A stretch of 64,000 nucleotides of DNA, taken from the NCBI RefSeq assembly GCF_018598225.1, contig NZ_JAHESF010000033.1, forward strand, positions 1 through 64,000, in the 5' to 3' direction. The notes under the pieces are model-generated. The model was given only the letters and a program-made list of their open reading frames with translations. It was not told where the DNA came from and ran no database searches. This document shows positions 49,396 through 58,026 of this stretch, piece after piece (within the stretch, counting starts at the first letter, position 1; each line of letters begins with the position of its first letter). The DNA is from Chryseosolibacter histidinae. GTDB lineage: Bacteria > Bacteroidota > Bacteroidia > Cytophagales > Cyclobacteriaceae. Both the position numbers and the translations under genes were made by a program.

Positions 49396-51238
49396 GGCAG
49401 TTTTCTTAATTCCTTTCCTGCTCACCTCCCTGGTGCTCTCGGCACAGAACCACAGTGAGATCCAGCTCGCCAATGAATACCTTCTGAAGGGTGACAAGAA
49501 GAAGGCGGTTGAGCTGTACAAGGATCTTAGTAAAAGTGATGCCAACGTTCCGCTGATCCACAACAATTATATCAACCTGTTGCTGGACCTGGGCGGCTAC
49601 GAAGAAGCTCACGCTTACCTGAAAAAAATTCTGCGCCGCGATCCGGAGAACATGCAATACAAGCTCGATGTTGGTTTGGTGTATGTGCGCTCCGGCGACC
49701 TGAGCAAAGCGGACCGTTACCTGCGCGATATTATCGGTGAGGTAAAGTCCAATGTGCAGCTTTCAAAAATGATGTCGGATTACCTGGCTGCACGTTCACT
49801 GACGGAATACTCTATCCTGACCTTGAATGAATCCCGCAGCTTTTTGGGAAACCCGTACCTGTTTTGCCTCGACCTGGCCATGCTTTATCGCATCCAGGGC
49901 CAGCAGGATAAAATGGTTCAGGAATACCTCAGCTATGTAACCCAGAGTTCGGCCAACATCCAGTACGTAAAAAATGTGATGCAGGCGCTGCTGACCAAGC
50001 CCGAGGAGCTGGAGAGCCTGGAGCGGCTCTTGTACGACAAAGTGCAGAAAAATCCGGATGTGGAAGTTTATTCAGATCTGCTGATCTGGGTCACAATGCA
50101 GCAGAAAAACTTCTACGCTTCATTTATCCAAGCAAGGGCTTATGACAAGCGTTACAAAAAGGAGGGGGAAAAGTCCATGGAGGTGGCGAAAGTCGCTCTA
50201 GACAACGAGGATTACGAAAACGCGTCAAAAATTTACCGGTATGTGATCCGGGAGTACTCCGGCACGTCAAATCACCTGCTGGCGAGGCTCGGTCTGATCC
50301 GGACCAGGGAAGCCCGGGTAAAAGGAAGCTTCCCGGTAAACGTCGATTCTGTAAAAACGCTGATCGACGACTACCACAAATTCATTGAAAAATATCCGGA
50401 CAACGCCAATTCGCTGGAAGCCACCCGGAACGAGGCGCTGCTGTTTGCCAATTTCCTTGATCAGAAAGATTCCTCGATCCAGATCCTGAACAAACTTATC
50501 CTCAATCCGCGGGCGTCACTTTACCTGAAATCGAAAGCCAAGCTCGACCTGGGTGATATTTACCTCATCAAAGGCGAACCGTGGGAATCGACACTCTTGT
50601 ACTCCCAGGTTGAAAAAACGCAAAAAGAAAACCCGGTGGGCTACGAAGCGAAATTGAAAAACGCCAAATTATCATATTACAAGGGCGATTTCCGGCTTTC
50701 GCAAGAGCACCTGGACATTCTCAAAGAAGCTACAACCCGCGAGATCGCCAATGACGCCATGGAGCTGAGCATGCGCATCAAAGAAAACATCGCCTTCGAT
50801 TCTGTGGGCGAAGCGCTGAAGCAGTATGCGGCCGTAGAGCTGCTGTTGTATCAGAACAAACAAAACGAAGCGTTGGAAAAAATAAAAAATCTGAAACAGG
50901 GCTCCGTAGGCACGGTAACTTTTTCAAACCAGACCATCCTCGACGATGTGTATTGGCTGGAAGCGAATATGCGCATGAAACGCGGCGAATTTGACGAGGC
51001 GATCGGCCTGCTGCAAAAAATTTTAACGGAATACCCTGACGACGTGCTGAGTGACGACGCTTACTTTCTTCAGGCCGAGATCTACGAGCGTCAGCTTAAA
51101 AACAAGGCAAAGGCTATGGAGATCTATCGCGAATTTTTGAACAAATACCCCGGAAGCGTTTTTGCGGCCGAAGCCCGGAAGCGATTCCGGACTCTTCGCG
51201 GCGATTTTTCTGGCGAACAGGAGCCGACCATCAACTGA
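49346..51238 (+). CDS. TPR-repeat exported protein
   Basis: A 630-residue protein with tetratricopeptide repeats, for protein-protein contacts in the envelope. The start is ATG 49346; the next 15 codons are almost all A/T and code YYIYYIYNLILII, leading into a signal segment (FLIPFLLTSLVLSAQ). TPR units are visible at EIQLANEYLLKGDKKKAVEL, NYINLLLDLGGYEEAHAYLK, DVGLVYVRSGDLSKADRYL and, at the end, DDAYFLQAEIYERQLKNKAK. The block reads like a chain of at least 10 TPRs. The start overlaps the AT-rich part of the candidate origin. A terminator follows. Confidence 0.85.
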   Translation: MAYYIYYIYNLILIIRKAVFLIPFLLTSLVLSAQNHSEIQLANEYLLKGDKKKAVELYKDLSKSDANVPLIHNNYINLLLDLGGYEEAHAYLKKILRRDPENMQYKLDVGLVYVRSGDLSKADRYLRDIIGEVKSNVQLSKMMSDYLAARSLTEYSILTLNESRSFLGNPYLFCLDLAMLYRIQGQQDKMVQEYLSYVTQSSANIQYVKNVMQALLTKPEELESLERLLYDKVQKNPDVEVYSDLLIWVTMQQKNFYASFIQARAYDKRYKKEGEKSMEVAKVALDNEDYENASKIYRYVIREYSGTSNHLLARLGLIRTREARVKGSFPVNVDSVKTLIDDYHKFIEKYPDNANSLEATRNEALLFANFLDQKDSSIQILNKLILNPRASLYLKSKAKLDLGDIYLIKGEPWESTLLYSQVEKTQKENPVGYEAKLKNAKLSYYKGDFRLSQEHLDILKEATTREIANDAMELSMRIKENIAFDSVGEALKQYAAVELLLYQNKQNEALEKIKNLKQGSVGTVTFSNQTILDDVYWLEANMRMKRGEFDEAIGLLQKILTEYPDDVLSDDAYFLQAEIYERQLKNKAKAMEIYREFLNKYPGSVFAAEARKRFRTLRGDFSGEQEPTIN

Positions 51239-51254
51239 TTTTTCGAAAAAATTC

Positions 51255-51289
51255 AAAGTGCATTTTCAGTAACGGAAATGCACTTTTTT
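51255..51289 (+). terminator. Intrinsic terminator after the TPR gene
   Basis: AAAGTGCATTT (51255-51265) pairs perfectly with AAATGCACTTT (51276-51286), with a 10-base loop and T-run. The A-run on the left makes it work on both strands. A partial copy (GAAATGCACTTTTGTAAA) lies about 115 bases downstream. Confidence 0.88.
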
Positions 51290-51433
51290 ATTTTAGCCGA
51301 AATCGAATCTTTGTTTCTGGGTCAAATTTGAATTTTTGATCTGGCAAAGAATCGGCGGAAGCACACGAGAGTTCCAAATCGTCAAATGCGTTTCCAGGGC
51401 CGAAATGCACTTTTGTAAAAAGCCGATTTTCAT

Positions 51434-53902
51434 TTATTCGTTTTTGAGGGAATTTACCGGATTGGCGATTGCCGCCTTGATCGATTGGTAGCCGATGGTG
51501 AACAGCGCAATGATCGCAGCAATAATTCCCGAAACCGCATACACCATCCAGCCAATTTCTGTTTTGTAACTGTAGCTCTCCAGCCAGCGGGAAATGGCGT
51601 ACCAGGCAAAAGGAATAGAAATAATAAAGGAAATCAGGATCAGCTTACTGAATTCACGTGAAATAAGCACAACAATGTTGGTAACGGACGCGCCCAGAAC
51701 TTTACGAATGCCGATTTCCCTGGTTCGTTGCTCGGTCATGAATGCGGTAAGCGCAAAAAGACCCAGGCAGGCAATCATAATGGCCAAACCGGCAAACAGG
51801 CCAAAGACGGTAGCCAGCCGGGTTTCAGATTCATACATTTTTTCAAAATCCTGGTCCAGAAATGAGTAAAGCAACGGCTGATCAGGCACAAATTTGCTCC
51901 AGGTTTGCTGAACGGCCTCAATAACCGCCGCGGTATTCTGTCCCTGAAACCGGAAAATGATGTTACCGGTGCTCTGGCGCAGCTGGAAAGCCAGTGGCTT
52001 GATCATCGTTTTCATGGGCGAGAAATGAAAATCCTTCACTACGCCAATAATGGTCCAGGTCGTCAACTGGGTTGGATCCGGTGTTCCATCAGGTTTTCTG
52101 CCAGTAATTCTGCTGATCCGCTGTCCTAATGCATTTTTTCCGAAGCCGAATTTTTTAACGGCCTCTTCATTCAGAATTATGCTAATAGAATCGGACGCAA
52201 ATTCGGAAGAGAATCCCCGGCCTTCTTTTATTTCCATCTGCAATGTTCGCAGGTAATCATGATCGATGTTCCATACTTCCAAATGAAGCATATCATCCAC
52301 TTTGTTGCCTGAAGAAACGGTTCCTTCTTTCCAGAAAGTATCGCCCCCGCGCCAGGTTCCGGTTACAGGAAGATAGCCAGAGATGGATCCGCTTTTGATA
52401 AAACTGTTGTTCATCATCTCTTCCTTGAATGCCCGGATCCTGTTGCCAAGCAGATAAGCTTCTTTGACAACGATCACCTGCTCTTTTTCGAACCCGAGTT
52501 TTTTTTGATGGATGAAGGTGAGCTGCCGGTTGATGGCTATGGTGGCTGTGATGAGAAAAATGGAAACCAAAAATTGGAAGACCACCAGCACACTTCTGAT
52601 CGCTCCACTTCGCGCACCCTGCGATAGCTTGCCTTTTAAAACATCTACCGGTTTAAACGCTGATAGAAAAAACGAAGGATAAAGTCCGGCGGAAACACCA
52701 ACGACCAGGGTGCTTAAAAATAAGATCGCATAGAATGCCGGATCGTAAAAGGGTATCGAAATTTTTTTAAGGGCGAGGTCATTGAAAACAGGAATGAACA
52801 GCTGGGCCAACACGAGCGCGATCGCCACTGAAAACAGCATGAGCAGCAACGACTCCATCATAAATTGCCGCACCAGGTGTGGCCTGAGCGAACCCATCAC
52901 CTTGCGCATGCCCACTTCTTTTGCGCGGTTAGCCGAGCGTGCGGTAGAGAGGTTCATAAAATTGATACATGCTGCTACCAGTATCAGCAACGCGATGCCC
53001 GAAAACAAATAAACATACGTGATGCTGCCCGAAGGTTCCAGCTCATCGGTGAGGTTTGAATGCAGGTGGATATCGGTAAGTGGTGTTAAGCTGTACGTCC
53101 AGGTGTTTCCGTCTTTCAGGAATTTTTCAAAAGAGAAATCCGAACCTGCGATCCCGGCGAGCTGCGGTGCAACGTACTTCTTAACGATCTCTGGAAATTT
53201 TGTCTCGAGCTTTTTCGCGTCCGTGCCTTCCTTCAGCAGCAGGTAAGTATTAAAACCGGCGCCGCCGATCAGGATGGAAGACCTGGATTCTTCAAGATTT
53301 GCCATTGGAAGGATAGCCTCGAAATGAACATGGGTATTTACCGGGAAGTTTTCAAAAACGACCGTTACCTGATAGTTCTCGTCATCCAGGAAGAGCGACT
53401 GTCCCACAGCGTTTCCCTCCGGGAAATATTTCTCGGCCATTTTTCTGCTGATGGCTATCTGGTTAGGTTCTGCTAAGGCACGGTTTGCATCGCCATGCAA
53501 CACGGGAATGGAAAAGACTTTGAAAAAAGAGCTGTCGGCCCACACCATTTCAGTCTCCTTGAAACGCTCTCCGTCGTTTCTATTTACCAGCACCGGACCC
53601 CAGCGTCTGACGATCCTTACGCTTGATTCTATTTCGGGAAAATTTTCCGAAAGCCTTTCCGGGAGCGCTGCGCTTACGGTAGCAAGTTTCGCATTGGTGC
53701 TGCCGAACTTGATCTCGCAGTTCACCCGTTGGATCCGCTCGGCGTTTTTAAAGTGGCGATCGTAGCTGAGCTCACTCATCACAAATAAAACCATGATCAG
53801 GCAGGCAGCCAGGCCAATGGCGAGTCCTGCAATGTTGATGAAAGAATAGAAGCGATGCTTGCGCAGATTTCGAAAACCGATGGTGAGATAGTTCTTTAAC
53901 AT
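51434..53902 (-). CDS. MacB/FtsX-type ABC permease (prefix domain split off by frameshift)
   Basis: A MacB_PCD/FtsX permease of 822 residues from ATG 53902 (MLKNYLTIGFRNLRKHRFYS), the usual start for family members lacking a prefix. The first TM is at about 20-42, the first FtsX core holds ANRAKEVGMRKVMGSLRPHL and the second holds RTREIGIRKVLGASVTNI. The frame extends upstream to GTG 53986, matching the linker of the paralogue at 54148-56853, so the ancestral protein continued into the prefix fragment at 53896-54144. No ATPase gene is adjacent. It is third in the padR operon. Confidence 0.85.
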   Translation of the reverse strand: MLKNYLTIGFRNLRKHRFYSFINIAGLAIGLAACLIMVLFVMSELSYDRHFKNAERIQRVNCEIKFGSTNAKLATVSAALPERLSENFPEIESSVRIVRRWGPVLVNRNDGERFKETEMVWADSSFFKVFSIPVLHGDANRALAEPNQIAISRKMAEKYFPEGNAVGQSLFLDDENYQVTVVFENFPVNTHVHFEAILPMANLEESRSSILIGGAGFNTYLLLKEGTDAKKLETKFPEIVKKYVAPQLAGIAGSDFSFEKFLKDGNTWTYSLTPLTDIHLHSNLTDELEPSGSITYVYLFSGIALLILVAACINFMNLSTARSANRAKEVGMRKVMGSLRPHLVRQFMMESLLLMLFSVAIALVLAQLFIPVFNDLALKKISIPFYDPAFYAILFLSTLVVGVSAGLYPSFFLSAFKPVDVLKGKLSQGARSGAIRSVLVVFQFLVSIFLITATIAINRQLTFIHQKKLGFEKEQVIVVKEAYLLGNRIRAFKEEMMNNSFIKSGSISGYLPVTGTWRGGDTFWKEGTVSSGNKVDDMLHLEVWNIDHDYLRTLQMEIKEGRGFSSEFASDSISIILNEEAVKKFGFGKNALGQRISRITGRKPDGTPDPTQLTTWTIIGVVKDFHFSPMKTMIKPLAFQLRQSTGNIIFRFQGQNTAAVIEAVQQTWSKFVPDQPLLYSFLDQDFEKMYESETRLATVFGLFAGLAIMIACLGLFALTAFMTEQRTREIGIRKVLGASVTNIVVLISREFSKLILISFIISIPFAWYAISRWLESYSYKTEIGWMVYAVSGIIAAIIALFTIGYQSIKAAIANPVNSLKNE

Positions 53903-54144
53903 AAGCGCGGGTTTTTGATTTTTTGAATGGATCGTTTGGCGCTGGATCTGGCGCAGCCCCGAAGTATGACCGAACGACCGGAGCACGTGTGATAGGCTTC
54001 GATGAAATTTTTTCCGGAAGCCATCTCGTTTTCAACACACGTGGCGATGTGATCGGTGAGCTCATTTTCAAGTTCATCGTGTACGATGCCCCGGTAGCGG
54101 AGATCCCTGACGATATAGCTGATATGGTCAGCTGTTAATCTCAT
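53896..54144 (-). pseudogene. N-terminal permease-prefix domain fragment
   Basis: ATG 54144 opens an 82-codon frame with the same prefix as the paralogue (ISYIVRDLRYRGIVHDELEN against IDYIVKDLTYRGIILEGFRD). The two then diverge: here FIEAYHT is followed by a scrambled tail and a stop. Adding one base in TATCACACGTG (about 53987-53993) would restore AYHHVLRSFGHT and fuse it to the permease. I read it as a one-base deletion. A sequencing error is possible. Confidence 0.75.
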
Positions 54145-54147
54145 CGG

Positions 54148-56853
54148 TTATTCATTGCGCAGCGAGTTCACCGGATTGGCCGTTGCCGCCCGCACCGATT
54201 GATAGCCCATGGTTAGCCATGCTACCAGAAAAGCAAAAACGCCGGCCAGGAGATACACGAGAACTCCAATTTCCACTTTATAGGTGTAATGCTGCAGCCA
54301 CCAGTTCACGGCAAACCATGAAAGCGGCGCAGCCAGTAAAAACGAAATACCGATCAGCTTGCTGAACTCTTTCGAGAGCAGCATCACAATGCTGGGAACC
54401 GACGCCCCGAGAACTTTGCGGATGCCAATTTCTTTTGTGCGTTGCTCGGCCGTGAATGAAGTAAGTGCAAACAGACCCAGGCACGCAATTATGATGGCGA
54501 GGCCTGCAAAAACGGCAAATGTTTTTCCGAGCCGTTGCTCAGACGCGTACATCCTTCCAAAGTCTTCGTCGAGAAATGAATACTGGAATGGCTGGCCGGG
54601 TGCCAGTTTCTTCCAGCTCTTCTCTACCGCGGCGATCACGTTTTGTGTATTGGCAGCATTGAAACGGAAGATGACATATCCGTTGCTTCTTTTGATGAAC
54701 AACGAGAGCGGCGTTATATTTTCTTTCAGCGACTCGAAATGGAAATTTTTTACAACGCCGATCACCGTCCATGACTTTATTGAATTACGGTCGGGGCTGC
54801 CGTCCGGGTTATCGCCGCCGAAGGTGGAGATCTTTTTGCCGATAGGATCTTTTTCAAAACGAAACTGCTTCACGGCAGCTTCATTCATGATCACAGCAGA
54901 AGAATCAGACAAAAACTCCCGTGAAAAATCACGACCCAGCTTGATGGTCATGCCCATGGTTTTCACGTAGTCGTAATCAACATCCCAGCCTTGCATGCCT
55001 ACCATGTTTTCCTGGGTAGGTTCGCTGTCTGCGGGCCAATAGGTGTCGTTGCTTCTCCATCCGCCATTGACGGGAATATAACCTGAAACGGTTCCGTTCT
55101 TGATGAAGTTATTTTGAAGCACCTCATTCTTGAAGGCCTCCACTTTATCGCTCAGCGCATAAGCATCATTCACCACCAGCACCTGGTCTTTTTCAAAACC
55201 GATCTTCTTGTTCTGAATATAGTTTAGCTGGCGGTTCACTGTCAGTGTGCCCACCACCAGAAAAATGGAGATCACAAACTGGAATACCACCAGTGTGCTT
55301 CGGATGAGTCCGCTCTTCATGCCCAGCGAGACCTGACCTTTGAGCACGTTCACCGGTTTAAATGCGGAAAGGAAAAATGAAGGGTAAAGACCGGCCAGCA
55401 TACCCACCACCGCGGCGGCGAGCAACATCGCACCATAGAAAACAGGATCGGAAAAAGGAATCGAGAGCTCCTTATGTGCCAGCGAATTGAAGAAGGGAAG
55501 CAGGAACCAGGCCAGCACCACGGCGAGCGCGAAAGAAAAAAGACTGAGTAAAAAAGATTCTGTGAGGAACTGCCGAACCAGGTGTGAACGCAGTGAGCCC
55601 ATCACTTTACGAACGCCCACTTCTTTGGCACGGTTGGCTGAGCGTGCGGTGGAGAGGTTCATAAAATTAATGCACGCGATGCCGAGAATAAAAAGCGCGA
55701 TGGCGGAAAACAGATAGATATAGGTGATATCACTGTTAGCCTCGAGCTCCGCTGTAAGGTCTGAGCGGAGGTGGATATCGCGCAAGGGCATGAGCGTATA
55801 CTCGATTTTGTTGCCCGCTGCCCTGAACTTCTCCATTGTAAAATCACCACCCACGGCTGCCGCAGCTTGCGGGCCTATATATTTTTCAACGAAGTCCGGC
55901 AGTTTTGCTTCCAGTGCCTGTGCGCTGGCACCTTTCTTCAGCAAGAGATAAGTATTGAAGTTGTTAGCGAGAAATTTGTTATTCTTTGCTTCTTCGAGTC
56001 CCGTCATCGAGATTATGATCTCGAAATGGAAATGTCCCGTGACAGGCATGTCTTCAAATATGGCGGTGACCTTTTGGTTCCAACGATTGTCCAGAATTAG
56101 CGACTGGCCCAATGCGTTTCCATCGGGGAAAAATTTTTCGGCCACCTTCCGGCTGATGGCAATGCTGTTCGGCTCTTTCAACGCTTTACCGGCGTTGCCG
56201 CTGATCACAGGTACGGAGAAAATTTTAAAGAAAGTGCTGTCGGCCCATACTACACCATCCTGACGGATATTCTCGGCCTGGTCACTGACTTTCACCAGGT
56301 AAGTGCCGCGCTGACGAAAACGAACCGCGGTCTCTATCTCCGGATAGTCTTGCAGCAGGGCGTCGGCCAGTGGGGCGGGTGCAACAGCAAGTTTGTAATG
56401 ATTGTCGGCAAACTTGATCTCGCCATTCACGCGGAAGATGCGGTTTGCCTTTTCATGATAACGATCGTAGCTCAGCTCATGCTGGATGAACAGCACGATC
56501 ACAAGGCAGGCTGCCACGCCGGTAGCGAGCCCGGCAACATTGACAAAAGAATAAAAGCGATGCTTGGCCAGCGAGCGCATGGCGATGGTGAGATAGTTCT
56601 TCAACATGATCTTTGTCTTTTGATTTTCGTACCGTAAAGTTTGTTGTTGTGTTTTGCGCAGGCCCGCAGTGTGGCCGAAGCTGCGCAGCACGTGATGATA
56701 GGCATCAATGAAACGTACACCTTTCTCAAGCTCTGCTTCCACCGCCGAGCAAACATGATCGATCACCTCATCCCTGAATCCCTCGAGAATGATGCCCCGG
56801 TAGGTCAGGTCTTTGACGATGTAGTCGATATGCTGGGCGTTGAGCTGTGCCAT
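54148..56853 (-). CDS. MacB/FtsX-type ABC permease with N-terminal prefix domain
   Basis: A 901-residue permease. Residues 1 to about 80 form the cytoplasmic prefix domain found in PadR-linked permeases (IDYIVKDLTYRGIILEGFRD then AYHHVLRSFGHTAGLRK). The permease proper starts at MLKNYLTIAMRSLAKHRFYS, with periplasmic domains and two FtsX cores (RAKEVGVRKVMGSLRSHL, RTKEIGIRKVLGASVPS). Its ATG overlaps the stop of the PadR gene (TAATG), so translation is coupled. It lies 3 bases ahead of the broken paralogue, to which it is clearly similar along the whole length, so a tandem duplication is likely. Substrate unknown; no ATPase nearby. Confidence 0.9.
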   Translation of the reverse strand: MAQLNAQHIDYIVKDLTYRGIILEGFRDEVIDHVCSAVEAELEKGVRFIDAYHHVLRSFGHTAGLRKTQQQTLRYENQKTKIMLKNYLTIAMRSLAKHRFYSFVNVAGLATGVAACLVIVLFIQHELSYDRYHEKANRIFRVNGEIKFADNHYKLAVAPAPLADALLQDYPEIETAVRFRQRGTYLVKVSDQAENIRQDGVVWADSTFFKIFSVPVISGNAGKALKEPNSIAISRKVAEKFFPDGNALGQSLILDNRWNQKVTAIFEDMPVTGHFHFEIIISMTGLEEAKNNKFLANNFNTYLLLKKGASAQALEAKLPDFVEKYIGPQAAAAVGGDFTMEKFRAAGNKIEYTLMPLRDIHLRSDLTAELEANSDITYIYLFSAIALFILGIACINFMNLSTARSANRAKEVGVRKVMGSLRSHLVRQFLTESFLLSLFSFALAVVLAWFLLPFFNSLAHKELSIPFSDPVFYGAMLLAAAVVGMLAGLYPSFFLSAFKPVNVLKGQVSLGMKSGLIRSTLVVFQFVISIFLVVGTLTVNRQLNYIQNKKIGFEKDQVLVVNDAYALSDKVEAFKNEVLQNNFIKNGTVSGYIPVNGGWRSNDTYWPADSEPTQENMVGMQGWDVDYDYVKTMGMTIKLGRDFSREFLSDSSAVIMNEAAVKQFRFEKDPIGKKISTFGGDNPDGSPDRNSIKSWTVIGVVKNFHFESLKENITPLSLFIKRSNGYVIFRFNAANTQNVIAAVEKSWKKLAPGQPFQYSFLDEDFGRMYASEQRLGKTFAVFAGLAIIIACLGLFALTSFTAEQRTKEIGIRKVLGASVPSIVMLLSKEFSKLIGISFLLAAPLSWFAVNWWLQHYTYKVEIGVLVYLLAGVFAFLVAWLTMGYQSVRAATANPVNSLRNE

Positions 56854-57200
56854 TACGCAGTTTGCAGGTTCAATAAAGCAGACATGGTTTTCATAAAAGC
56901 GGCGAACTCGCGCACCTTTTCCTGAACAACGCTCTTGCCATCGCGCGTAAGCGTATAATACTTACGCACCCTTTTGCCCATGAGCACGGTCTCCGTTTTC
57001 AGAAGTCCTTCCGCCTCCATTTTGTGGAGGGTGGGATAGAGCGCACCTTCCGTTAGTAGGATGGTGCCATCTGAAAGATCTTTTACGCGCTGGGTGATCT
57101 CATAACCGTACATTTTGCCATGGTCGGCCAGGATCTTGAGAACAATGGTCTGAAGCGTTCCTTTCAGGAGTTCGGATGAATGCATAGTTGCCTGATACAT
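56853..57200 (-). CDS. PadR family transcriptional regulator
   Basis: A small winged-helix repressor of 115 residues from ATG 57200; ATG 57185 is also possible. The PadR hallmark is KGTLQTIVLKILADHGKMYG then YEITQRVKDLSDGTILLTEG, followed by ALYPTLHKMEAEGLLKTE and GKRVRKYYTLT. It heads the operon with two permease genes, whose prefix domains typically go with such regulators. A 14-base palindrome just upstream is a good operator candidate, so autoregulation is likely. Confidence 0.92.
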   Translation of the reverse strand: MYQATMHSSELLKGTLQTIVLKILADHGKMYGYEITQRVKDLSDGTILLTEGALYPTLHKMEAEGLLKTETVLMGKRVRKYYTLTRDGKSVVQEKVREFAAFMKTMSALLNLQTA

Positions 57201-57205
57201 AATAC

Positions 57206-57219
57206 TCTTATGCATAAGA
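57206..57219. promoter_or_regulatory. Palindromic operator candidate for PadR
   Basis: TCTTATGCATAAGA is a perfect 14-base palindrome, 6 bases before the padR start at 57200, so it would sit in the padR leader or at the transcription start. PadR proteins bind palindromes with ATGT/ACAT-type half sites; here ATGCAT is central. Confidence 0.5.
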
Positions 57220-57259
57220 CGCTGGAGAAGAGACAAGGTTGCAGGCAATTGGAAAAAAA

Positions 57260-57418
57260 GTCCATGGTCGATGGTCCATAGTCCATGGCCGGAGGGTTGT
57301 TTTCAAAGGACAGTTTTAAGAAAGCAAAAGGATGGTGTTAAGGGATTTCTGCTTTTTAGCGTTGTAAATGGATATTTTGATGTACTTTCCATGGACCATT
57401 GACTATGGATCATGGACC
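57260..57418. repeat. Inverted CCATGG-rich repeat pair
   Basis: Left arm 57260-57288 (GTCCATGGTCGATGG, CCATAGTCCATGG) and right arm 57389-57418 (CCATGGACCATTGAC, TATGGATCATGGACC) are imperfect complements with internal direct repeats. The arms are about 100 bases apart. Confidence 0.6.
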
Positions 57419-57558
57419 TTTCGGAATCTGCTCCGGGTACGATATTTTACAATCGTATGAGTCCCTAATGTTAAATCCGCCCCATGTTTTCAAAAATTTC
57501 CGGAATACTCTGCATGCATACCATTTTTTTTATACCTTCGCTAACGCTCTGAAAACGT

Positions 57559-58026
57559 ATGCGCAGGGAGGAAACGGTAGACTATAATATAAAGGCAGCG
57601 TGGCATGCCATTGCGCGAATGTATAATCAACAGGCGGGCAAGCATGACATTACGATGTCGATGGGCTTCGTTCTGTTGAACATCAATTCGGAAGAAGGCA
57701 CGCCGGCTACCAAGATCGCACCGCTCATGGGCCTTGAAGCAAGAAGTCTCACACGGTTATTGAAGAGCATGGAAGAGAAGGGATTGATCTATCGCGAAGC
57801 GGATTCTTCTGACAAACGCCTGGTGCGGATCGTGCTCACAAAAGAAGGTAAAAAGAAAAAAGAGAAATCGCGGGAGACGGTATTACGCTTCAATGATGTG
57901 ATACGGCAGCTGATCGAGCCGGAGAAGCTCAACGTATTTTTCGAAGTGCTTCAGAAGATCAACCGCATCATAGAAAAGAATAACATCTACGACAAAATAG
58001 CTTCGCTCAACGAAAAAAGAATATGA
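57559..58026 (+). CDS. MarR family transcriptional regulator
   Basis: A 155-residue MarR-type winged-helix regulator. The wing and helix-turn-helix are at TPATKIAPLMGLEARSLTRL then LKSMEEKGLIYREADSSDKR and LVRIVLTKEGKKK. Its stop overlaps the following fadB-like gene (ATG 58023), so it is the first gene of the beta-oxidation operon and probably controls it, perhaps sensing an acyl-CoA (inferred from position). Confidence 0.92.
   Translation: MRREETVDYNIKAAWHAIARMYNQQAGKHDITMSMGFVLLNINSEEGTPATKIAPLMGLEARSLTRLLKSMEEKGLIYREADSSDKRLVRIVLTKEGKKKKEKSRETVLRFNDVIRQLIEPEKLNVFFEVLQKINRIIEKNNIYDKIASLNEKRI

Larger units (their letters stand above)
57201..57558. other. 358-base divergent gap between padR and marR
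   Basis: It holds the 57206-57219 palindrome and two inverted CCATGG-rich repeats (57260-57288 and 57389-57418). The right part, about 57430-57540, has no clear feature. The frame 57399-57587 on the plus strand overlaps the repeat and the marR start and is rejected. Confidence 0.6.

Noticed and set aside
51650-51665. Fourth parS-like match, GAATTCACGTGAAATA
   Set aside because: It differs from the consensus at four positions, mostly at the ends, and is inside a permease coding region; too weak to count.
57399-57587. 62-codon frame before the marR gene
   Set aside because: Its start lies in the CCATGG repeat arm, it overlaps the marR start in another frame and has no protein features.
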